A stretch of 10,825 bases of DNA from an uncultured Lachnospiraceae bacterium (lineage in GTDB: Bacteria > Bacillota > Clostridia > Lachnospirales > Lachnospiraceae), in contig CAJTVK010000137.1 of assembly GCA_910579645.1 (NCBI GenBank), positions 1 through 10,825 on the forward strand, given 5' to 3'. The position numbers and the translations under genes were made by a program. The notes beneath the pieces are model-generated. The model ran no database searches, had not been told where the DNA came from, and saw only the letters and a program-made list of their open reading frames with translations. Positions 1 through 5,056 of this stretch are shown piece after piece (position 1 is the stretch's first letter; each line of letters opens with the position of its first letter).

Positions 1-90
1 CACTAAAAAAACTCACGCACGGGCGTCCGCCTCCCAACACAACATTCAGGCTGAAATGTTACTAAGATACAAATAAATATAAAAAAGGGC

Positions 91-119
91 TTGCATTAAT
101 TCAAATACTATGTTATAGT
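91..119 (+). promoter_or_regulatory. Strong sigma-A-type promoter for candidate small RNA
   Basis: The -35 is TTGCAT (91-96), the spacer is exactly 17 bp, and the -10 is TATAGT (114-119) preceded by TG at 111-112 (extended -10). An A/T-rich tract at 71-86 lies just upstream of the -35, like an UP element. The predicted start is near 125-127, the first base of the first downstream hairpin. No convincing protein start follows within 400 bases, so the promoter probably serves an RNA. Confidence 0.7.
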
Positions 120-124
120 AAATA

Positions 125-198
125 TGAGCTTGAGAGAGCTCAATGTAAAATTCCCCTTTTACATGAAAAGGATGTTTGCTTATGCAAGCATCCTTTTC
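125..198 (+). ncRNA. Candidate small RNA of about 74 nt with three adjacent hairpins
   Basis: Three inverted repeats abut with almost no unpaired bases between them. Hairpin 1 is TGAGCT (125-130) with AGCTCA (137-142). Hairpin 2 is ATGTAAAA (143-150) with TTTTACAT (157-164), and its loop reads TTCCCC. Hairpin 3 pairs 165-179 with 184-198 around a TTAT loop, with one G-U pair; its core begins GGATG and ends CATCC followed by TTTT, and AAAA precedes it, like a bidirectional intrinsic terminator. The 5' end coincides with the start predicted from the promoter at 91-119. C-rich UCCC loops are known in several Firmicute regulatory RNAs that pair with Shine-Dalgarno sequences; such a role here is inference. 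I do not recognise it as a named RNA family. It could instead be a terminated leader of something lost. Confidence 0.55.
165..198 (+). terminator. Terminator-like hairpin ending the candidate small RNA
   Basis: This is a 15-bp stem (165-179 with 184-198) with a TTAT tetraloop. A10-bp core at 170-179/184-193 is followed by TTTT (194-197) and preceded by AAAA (166-169), so it could stop transcription from either side. The U tract is short, so termination may be partial. Confidence 0.5.
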
Positions 199-404
199 AC
201 ATTGTCTGAAAAACTACGTCATATCTGCGGACATGAAAATAACACCAGCCGCCGCGTGTTCACGGGATATGCAAGTGTGAGACCGGACACCGGCGATACC
301 GTCTGTAAACAGGGATACTCCTTTCGGAACTGATGTTATATCCGGCGGCAGACCGGCAAATCCGGGCTGTGCCACCGAATATATTATAATATAAAGATTT
401 AGAA
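199..404. other. Intergenic stretch without a recognisable gene
   Basis: About 200 bases lie between the hairpin cluster and the promoter of the lipoprotein gene. Short open frames exist on both strands, but none has a ribosome binding site or a recognisable product. The segment at 240-375 is richer in G and C than its A/T-rich flanks. I see no riboswitch, tRNA or repeat in it. It could be a decayed gene remnant. Confidence 0.4.
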
Positions 405-433
405 GAGACAAGATAAGAATTATATGATATAAT
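405..433 (+). promoter_or_regulatory. Probable promoter of the SGNH lipoprotein gene
   Basis: The -10 is a perfect TATAAT (428-433) with TG at 425-426 (extended -10). The 17-bp spacer leads to a weak -35, GAGACA (405-410, four of six matches). The predicted start near 440 gives a leader of about 88 nt. A second TATAAT at 496-501 has no usable -35. The leader contains an inverted repeat, CGTCTGT (459-465) with ACAGACG (488-494). Confidence 0.45.
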
Positions 434-527
434 AAATTTGTTTGTTGTCTGACCTGCCCGTCTGTCGGCTGCGGCGGGATGTGGGAAACAGACGATATAA
501 TAAGCTGTGAAAGGCGTGGTGGTCAAA

Positions 528-1646
528 ATGAAAAGAGTGGCATTCATGTTTTTGCTGACAATGGCAGTTGCATTGGGCGGCTGCGGCGGCGCTGCGGCAG
601 CTGCGGCGGCAGGAAAGCCTGCAGTGTCTGCGGGAACGGATACGGGAACAGAGAAAAATGAGGCCGGAGCGACAAAGGAAGACGGCGGCAGTGAGACGGC
701 AAAAGAAGCGGCGGACGGAGCGGAAGCGGGAAAGATGCCGGAGGGCGAGGAGACGGAGGATAAAGACGGAGGAGCGGCGGACGACGGAACGGGACGGGAG
801 AATCCGGACGGGGAAAATGCCCAAAATGCAGCCGGAGGGAATACCGAAGAGGAGAAGAGGGAGCCGCAGCTTGCGGATTATGAAATAACGGTATTCGGGA
901 CGGAAGAAGTGATGTATGCTTCCGTTCCGGTGAATGTGAGAAAAGGGCCGACTACGGATTTTGAACGGATAGGCGGGCTAAAGCGGGGGCAGGAAGCGGC
1001 CGTGACCGGACAGGCGGATACCGGCTGGTATGAAATTGCCTACGGAGAGGGCAAAGCATATGTGAGCAATAAATATCTGCAGAAGGAAAAGCCGGAAGAG
1101 GAGGCCGTGCCGCAGCAGGCATCCGGGCAGGCGGCAGAGGGGGCGGCATCGGAAGCGAAAAATGTGGCCGGCGTCATTATGGTAGGCGATTCCAGATGCG
1201 TGCAGATGCAGCAGAGCGTGGGCGAGAACAGCTGTACTTGGATTGCGGAAAGCAGCAAAGGATATAAATGGCTCAATGATACGGCCGTGGCAAAGATAGA
1301 TGCCTGTGTGGGGAGCGGCTCCAAAATATTGATTAATCTGGGCGTGAATGACCCGGGGCATCTGAAGGATTATCTCACGCTGGTGAATGCCAAGGCGGCG
1401 GAGTGGGTGGAAAAGGGGGCTACGGTATATTACGCGTCCGTCAACCCGGTATGGGACAACCCTTATGTGACGGAGGAACAGGTGCAATATTTCAACAGCC
1501 AGATGCAGGCCGGCCTGAGCGGGGATGTCCATTGGATTGACAGTCACGGCTATTTGAGCACTGTCGGCTATAAGCTGGTGGACGGCCTTCATTTTGACAA
1601 AGAGACTTATCAGAACTTATATGCATATTATATGAGCTGTCTGTAA
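528..1646 (+). CDS. SH3b and SGNH/GDSL-hydrolase domain lipoprotein
   Basis: Predicted 372-residue surface lipoprotein. Residues 1-18 are a signal peptide and the lipobox LGGC places the lipidated Cys at 19. A poly-Ala patch follows, then a Glu/Asp/Gly/Ala-rich disordered linker to about residue 115, probably spanning the wall. Residues 118-186 look like a bacterial SH3 domain (VNVRKGPTTDFERIG, then GWYEI and AYVSNKYL), a fold that usually binds peptidoglycan. Residues 213-372 resemble SGNH/GDSL hydrolases: GDSR with nucleophile Ser222, GVND with Asn274, and DGLHF with Asp352 and His355. This suggests an esterase or deacetylase acting on wall glycans; the substrate is inferred. The start at ATG 528 was chosen because it gives a compact signal peptide and follows GGTGG. 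An upstream in-frame GTG at 507 lacks a site. The gene appears monocistronic, with a weak terminator behind it. Confidence 0.85.
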   Translation: MKRVAFMFLLTMAVALGGCGGAAAAAAAGKPAVSAGTDTGTEKNEAGATKEDGGSETAKEAADGAEAGKMPEGEETEDKDGGAADDGTGRENPDGENAQNAAGGNTEEEKREPQLADYEITVFGTEEVMYASVPVNVRKGPTTDFERIGGLKRGQEAAVTGQADTGWYEIAYGEGKAYVSNKYLQKEKPEEEAVPQQASGQAAEGAASEAKNVAGVIMVGDSRCVQMQQSVGENSCTWIAESSKGYKWLNDTAVAKIDACVGSGSKILINLGVNDPGHLKDYLTLVNAKAAEWVEKGATVYYASVNPVWDNPYVTEEQVQYFNSQMQAGLSGDVHWIDSHGYLSTVGYKLVDGLHFDKETYQNLYAYYMSCL

Positions 1647-1691
1647 GCTGCCGAAATTACTGCTTGCTCCGTGACCGGTAACATGCCGGGC

Positions 1692-1719
1692 CTGTCTGCC
1701 GCGGGAAAGACAGATTTTT
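1692..1719 (+). terminator. Weak intrinsic terminator after the lipoprotein gene
   Basis: A short stem, CTGTCT (1692-1697) with AGACAG (1708-1713), has a 10-nt loop and is followed by ATTTTT (1714-1719). The stem is only 6 bp, so efficiency is uncertain. It lies just before the -35 of the next promoter. Confidence 0.4.
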
Positions 1720-1721
1720 CC

Positions 1722-1750
1722 TTGTGCTTGCACGGCTTATCTGCTATAAT
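1722..1750 (+). promoter_or_regulatory. Promoter of the phosphofructokinase gene
   Basis: The -10 is a perfect TATAAT (1745-1750) with TG at 1742-1743 (extended -10). A 17-bp spacer separates it from a weak -35, TTGTGC (1722-1727). The predicted start near 1757 gives a leader of about 90 nt before the ATG at 1848. Confidence 0.55.
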
Positions 1751-1847
1751 CTTTTTGGGATGGCTGTGTTTCCTTTTCGGCAATTGGCTTCGGAGTGAAA
1801 GACAGCCTGAAAACAGGAAATATTATAAAACAAAAGGAGAGGGAACA

Positions 1848-3077
1848 ATGAAAGGAAATATTGTTGTTGGACAGTCTGGCGGCCCTACAGCCGTAATCAA
1901 TTCTTCCGTAGCCGGCGTATATGCAGCAGCCAAGAAGCTGGGCGTGAAGAAAGTATATGGCATGGTGCATGGTATTCAGGGATTTCTGCAGGACAATCTG
2001 TGTGATTTGGATGAGTATCTGGCAGACGAGACAGGGATTGAACTGCTGAAGAGAACCCCTTCTGCGTTCCTTGGCTCCTGCCGTTTTAAGATGCCTAAGA
2101 TTGAGGGGAACGAGGAAGTATATGAAAAAGTGTTTGAAATCATGGAAAAGCATGACATTGAATGCCTGTTCTATGCGGGCGGCAATGACTCCATGGATAC
2201 CGTGAAGATGCTGTCTGATTATGCGGCGGCGCACAATAAACCGCAGAGATTTATGGGAGTTCCTAAGACGATTGACAATGACCTTCCGATTACCGACCAT
2301 TGCCCGGGCTATGGTTCGGCGGCGAAATATATTGCGGCCAGCCTGAAGGAAGTAATCCGTGACAATGAGTCTTTTGGCGTGGAGAAACCTACGGTATGTA
2401 TCGTTGAGATTATGGGACGTAATGCAGGGTGGCTGACCGCAGCGGCGGCTTTGGCAAAAGGAGAGGACTGCAGCGGCGTGGATGCTATTTATCTGCCGGA
2501 AAGAACGTTTGACATGGATACTTTCATGGCAAAAGTAAAACATCTTTCGGAGACAAAATCTTCCGTTGTCATTGCGGTTTCCGAAGGCATCAAGATTGCG
2601 GACGGGCGTTATGTATGCGAACTGGCAAACGAAAACGTGGCTGTGGATGCGTTCGGCCATAAGCAGATGTCCGGCACGGCGGCTTACCTTGCTGCGGAGA
2701 TTGCAAAAGAAACAGGCCTGAAGACCCGTGCCATTGAGTTTTCTACTTTGCAGCGTGCGGCGACCCATCTTGCATCCCTGACGGATATCAATGAAGCGTT
2801 CCAGGTAGGCCATGATGCGGTTATGGCAGCAGAGGAAGGCAAGACCGGCATGATGATTACGTTAGATAGGAACGGCGACGCGCCTTATCAGTGCGGGACA
2901 AGCGCCTATGACATCCATGCCATTGCCAATGTGGAGAGAGCGGTTCCTTCCGAGTGGATTACCGAGGACGGATGCGGCCTGAATGAAGGATATGAAAAAT
3001 ATGCCCGCCCGCTGATTATGGGAGAACTGCAGCCGCTGTTCATAAACGGCCTGCCGAGGCATTTGGTAAGGAAATAG
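1848..3077 (+). CDS. 6-phosphofructokinase, pyrophosphate-dependent type
   Basis: This 409-residue cytosolic glycolytic enzyme phosphorylates fructose 6-phosphate to fructose 1,6-bisphosphate. The N-terminal phosphoryl-donor loop is GQSGGPTAVINSS (8-20). GGND (111-114) is followed by Ser115, PKTIDND (139-145) contains the catalytic Asp, and MGRNAGW (189-195) and PERTF (217-221) bind the sugar phosphate. In the E. coli ATP enzyme the corresponding motifs read GGDGS and PGTIDND. Here Asp114 replaces Gly104 and Lys140 replaces Gly124, the two changes that mark PPi-dependent enzymes, and such enzymes are reversible and not allosteric. Asn113 in place of the usual Mg-binding Asp is a variation. 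At about 410 residues it is longer than ATP-type PfkA (about 320) and fits the PPi clade. ATG 1848 has AGGAGAGGG (1835-1843) at 5-nt spacing. The open frame continues upstream to 1671 but crosses the promoter, so that extension is not real. Confidence 0.92.
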   Translation: MKGNIVVGQSGGPTAVINSSVAGVYAAAKKLGVKKVYGMVHGIQGFLQDNLCDLDEYLADETGIELLKRTPSAFLGSCRFKMPKIEGNEEVYEKVFEIMEKHDIECLFYAGGNDSMDTVKMLSDYAAAHNKPQRFMGVPKTIDNDLPITDHCPGYGSAAKYIAASLKEVIRDNESFGVEKPTVCIVEIMGRNAGWLTAAAALAKGEDCSGVDAIYLPERTFDMDTFMAKVKHLSETKSSVVIAVSEGIKIADGRYVCELANENVAVDAFGHKQMSGTAAYLAAEIAKETGLKTRAIEFSTLQRAATHLASLTDINEAFQVGHDAVMAAEEGKTGMMITLDRNGDAPYQCGTSAYDIHAIANVERAVPSEWITEDGCGLNEGYEKYARPLIMGELQPLFINGLPRHLVRK

Positions 3078-3173
3078 AGTACAGGGAGATGTACGGCCTG
3101 CCGCATTTTTAAACATATTCCGACAGTGACAGAATACGGAATCGGCAAGAGAACGAAAAGAATAAGATAGAGG

Positions 3174-3213
3174 AAGCCTGCCCGGGTACGGTAAGTACTT
3201 GGGCAGGCTTTTT
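3174..3213 (+). terminator. Strong rho-independent terminator after phosphofructokinase
   Basis: The arm AAGCCTGCCC (3174-3183) pairs perfectly with GGGCAGGCTT (3201-3210). Pairing continues inward through two G-U pairs to GTAC/GTAC (3186-3189 with 3195-3198), giving about 16 bp and a 5-nt loop. TTTTT (3209-3213) follows. It separates phosphofructokinase from the dipicolinate genes. Confidence 0.92.
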
Positions 3214-3329
3214 GGCCGTATGGTAAGAAAAGTGGGGAAATACAGGCACAAATAAGCTTATCCTCAATATTATAATTGATATACGGCATTGCCGGAACAG
3301 ACAGATAAGCGGAAGGTGTGTAGAAAAGG

Positions 3330-4163
3330 ATGGCAGAATATGATATTGCGGTAATAGGCGGAGATAGACGCATTGCTTATATGGCGCCTTTTTTCAGGGA
3401 AAAGGGCTATCGTGTAATCGGTTATAAAATAAGCCGCATCAACGGTAAGGCGGCGGAGACGGACGGTACGGCGGAGTCGCTGAAGCAGGCGGTGGAGTCT
3501 GCGGAGATTATTGTGGGCGGGATACCTATGGAAAAGAAAGGTATCGTGAATATAAAAGAACTGTCCAGACATCTGAGGAAACATCATAAAGTATTCGGAG
3601 GCATCCTGCCGGAAGCGTTCCGCCAGGAGTGCGACGAAAGAGGGATATGCTGTTATGATTATATGAAAGATGAATGCATTGCCATTTTTAATGCGGTAGC
3701 CACCGCAGAGGGGGCTATTCTGGAGGCACTGCTTCATAAAGAGACAAATATACACAAAAGTAATACGCTTGTTTTGGGTTACGGAAGATGCGGGACGGTA
3801 TTGGCGCAGAAGCTGAAGAATCTGTCCGCCTTTGTTACGGTCTGCGGCGGCAGCCCTACGGAATTGGCACGGGCAGAGGCTGCCGGGGCGGAGACGCTGC
3901 CTCTGTGCAGGCTGAGCGAAAGAGCCGGGGAATATGAATACATTTACAATACCGTTCCGGCTCTTGTGCTGGAAGAGGGAATATTGGAGAAATTGCAGAA
4001 GGATGCCCTTATTATAGATATTGCGTCAGGGAAAGGCGGCGTGGACTATCAGGCCGCGGAACGGATAGGGATTAACGTTGTGCATTGCCTGGGGCTGCCC
4101 GGAAAGTATGCAGGAAAGATATCGGCTAAAAAACTGACGGAGTATGTGCTGAATAAGCTTTGA
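3330..4163 (+). CDS. dpaA: Dipicolinate synthase subunit A
   Basis: This 277-residue protein (SpoVFA in Bacillus) works with DpaB in the mother cell during sporulation. The pair oxidises a lysine-pathway intermediate to dipicolinic acid, which is then loaded into the spore core as its calcium chelate and gives heat resistance. The N-terminal segment has VIGGDRR (8-14), typical of DpaA. A Rossmann nucleotide-binding domain starts with LVLGYGRCG (147-155). NTVPA (207-211), DIASGKGGVDY (230-240) and GLPGKYA (255-261) are family hallmarks. Length matches the Bacillus protein (about 297). ATG 3330 follows GGAAGGTG (3311-3318) at a rather long spacing. A TATAAT at 3271-3276 lacks a good -35; a sporulation sigma factor would be expected, but I cannot place its promoter with confidence. 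dpaB follows after a 172-bp repeat-filled gap. Confidence 0.95.
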   Translation: MAEYDIAVIGGDRRIAYMAPFFREKGYRVIGYKISRINGKAAETDGTAESLKQAVESAEIIVGGIPMEKKGIVNIKELSRHLRKHHKVFGGILPEAFRQECDERGICCYDYMKDECIAIFNAVATAEGAILEALLHKETNIHKSNTLVLGYGRCGTVLAQKLKNLSAFVTVCGGSPTELARAEAAGAETLPLCRLSERAGEYEYIYNTVPALVLEEGILEKLQKDALIIDIASGKGGVDYQAAERIGINVVHCLGLPGKYAGKISAKKLTEYVLNKL

Positions 4164-4170
4164 GCAAGAC

Positions 4171-4328
4171 GTAGCGAAAAGCGGAAAGGCACGGAGGCGG
4201 AATGAAACGCGGAAGCGAAGTTATAAAACAGAAAGGCGCGACGGCGGAATGAAGCGCGGAAGCGAATTCAGAAAACAAAAGGCGCGACGAAACGGAATGC
4301 GGAATCGAATATAAAACAGAAAGGAAGG
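4171..4328 (+). repeat. Imperfect 47-48 bp tandem repeat between dpaA and dpaB
   Basis: Two nearly full units lie at 4199-4245 (47 bp) and 4246-4293 (48 bp). Both start GGAATGAARCGCGGAAGCGAA and both contain AGGCGCGACG. A shortened third unit starts at 4294 (GGAATG, then CGGAATCGAA and AAAACAGAAAGG), and a degenerate piece at about 4171-4198 resembles the unit's end. The third copy ends in AAGGAAGG (4321-4328), the dpaB ribosome binding site. Each unit carries an ATG. Reading from ATG 4202 gives 16 codons closed by a TGA (4250-4252) that overlaps the ATG of the next unit as ATGA. From 4249 a 21-codon frame runs to 4314. Whether these peptides are made is unknown. Confidence 0.75.
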
Positions 4329-4335
4329 TTGTCTC

Positions 4336-4920
4336 ATGGAACTGAAAGGTAAGAAAATAGGAATAGCGATGAGCGGTTCCTTCTGCACATTCAATAAAAT
4401 CTTTAAGGAAATGGAGCATCTGGCGGAAGCCGGAGCCGAAATATATCCTATATTTTCCGATGCGGCAAAGGAGATTAAGAGCCGGTTCGGAACACCGGAG
4501 GAATACAGGGAACGGGCGGAAAAGATTGCGGGCAGGGCACCCATCACAAGCATAGCGGGGGCGGAGCCGATTGGCCCGAAAGGATATCTGGATTTGCTGG
4601 CAATTGTTCCCTGTACCGGAAATACGGCGGCAAAGCTGGCAAACGGGATTACGGACAGTCCGGTACTGATGGCGTCCAAGGCTCATCTGCGGAACAATAA
4701 GCCGTTGGTGATCTTTATCTCCACCAATGACGGACTGGGCATGAACCTGAAAAATATTGGGCTGCTGCTGAATACGAAAAATATTTATTTTGTTCCCTTC
4801 GGCCAGGACGACTGGGAAAAGAAGCCGAATTCATTGGTGGCGCATGCGGATCGGCTGCTTCCTGCTTTGGAGATGGCCTTGGATCATAAGCAGATACAGC
4901 CGCTGCTGGAGTGTTTCTGA
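4336..4920 (+). CDS. dpaB: Dipicolinate synthase subunit B
   Basis: This 194-residue flavoprotein-fold subunit (SpoVFB) partners DpaA to form dipicolinate synthase in the sporulating mother cell. The N-terminus KKIGIAMSGSFCTF (6-19) is the nucleotide-binding loop of this family. PCTGNTAAKLANGITD (92-107) and MASKAHLRNNKPLVI (112-126) are the conserved core shared with phosphopantothenoylcysteine-decarboxylase-like flavoproteins. FVPFGQDD (152-159) is a late family motif. Length equals the usual 195-200 residues. ATG 4336 has AAGGAAGG (4321-4328) at 7-nt spacing, and that site lies in the last copy of the upstream tandem repeat. No terminator is visible between it and dpaA, so cotranscription is likely. 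Confidence 0.95.
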   Translation: MELKGKKIGIAMSGSFCTFNKIFKEMEHLAEAGAEIYPIFSDAAKEIKSRFGTPEEYRERAEKIAGRAPITSIAGAEPIGPKGYLDLLAIVPCTGNTAAKLANGITDSPVLMASKAHLRNNKPLVIFISTNDGLGMNLKNIGLLLNTKNIYFVPFGQDDWEKKPNSLVAHADRLLPALEMALDHKQIQPLLECF

Positions 4921-4927
4921 GGGGATT

Positions 4928-5044
4928 ATGGCAACGGCATCCGGCCGGTTGGTTTTGCTTGGCGGAAATAACGGTGAATTCGTTTTCAGATGCCCGGTGA
5001 CTGATTTTTGCGGGGCTCCGTCCAGCCGGATGCGGAAGGAATGA
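4928..5044 (+). CDS. Possible 38-codon ORF in the asnB leader
   Basis: ATG 4928 opens a 38-codon frame that starts MATASGRLVLLGG and ends with TGA (5042-5044) inside the asnB Shine-Dalgarno. It is preceded by GAGGGG (4919-4924), but only 3 nt separate this from the ATG, which is too close to be efficient. The product matches nothing I know. The same segment carries a 9-bp inverted repeat, GCATCCGGC (4937-4945) with GCCGGATGC (5025-5033), so it may be structured leader RNA and not a gene. Confidence 0.2.
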   Translation: MATASGRLVLLGGNNGEFVFRCPVTDFCGAPSSRMRKE

Positions 5045-5056
5045 GGAGGTCGGATT

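Noticed and set aside
335..375. Cobalamin-riboswitch-like G/C-rich motifs on the minus strand.
   Set aside because: A few short matches occur, but the box order and paired core are missing and no cobalamin gene lies downstream.
420..824. 134-codon minus-strand frame opposite the lipoprotein linker, rich in Arg, Ser and Cys.
   Set aside because: It is the complement of the low-complexity acidic linker and has no ribosome binding site or known domain.
1671..1847. 59-codon upstream extension of the phosphofructokinase frame with a hydrophobic stretch resembling a membrane segment.
   Set aside because: It runs through the putative terminator and the promoter at 1722-1750, has no ribosome binding site, and ATG 1848 has an ideal one and gives the normal family length.
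1737..2813. 358-codon open frame on the minus strand opposite phosphofructokinase.
   Set aside because: It is antisense to a well-conserved gene, is rich in His, Arg and Cys as expected for a shadow frame, and shows no family motif or start signal.
3254..3290. Sporulation sigma-E or sigma-K promoter before dpaA.
   Set aside because: AATATT and ATA elements occur, but no pair matches both boxes at correct spacing well enough to place a promoter.
4199..4328. CRISPR array reading of the repeats between dpaA and dpaB.
   Set aside because: The units are directly adjacent with no spacers, are imperfect, and there are no cas genes.
4790..5044. 84-codon frame overlapping the end of dpaB.
   Set aside because: Its first half is the wrong frame of dpaB, rich in Trp and Arg. 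Only the part from ATG 4928 was kept, as a low-confidence short frame.
4921..5056. T-box riboswitch in front of asnB.
   Set aside because: No specifier loop, T-box sequence or terminator/antiterminator pair is visible in this 136-bp leader.
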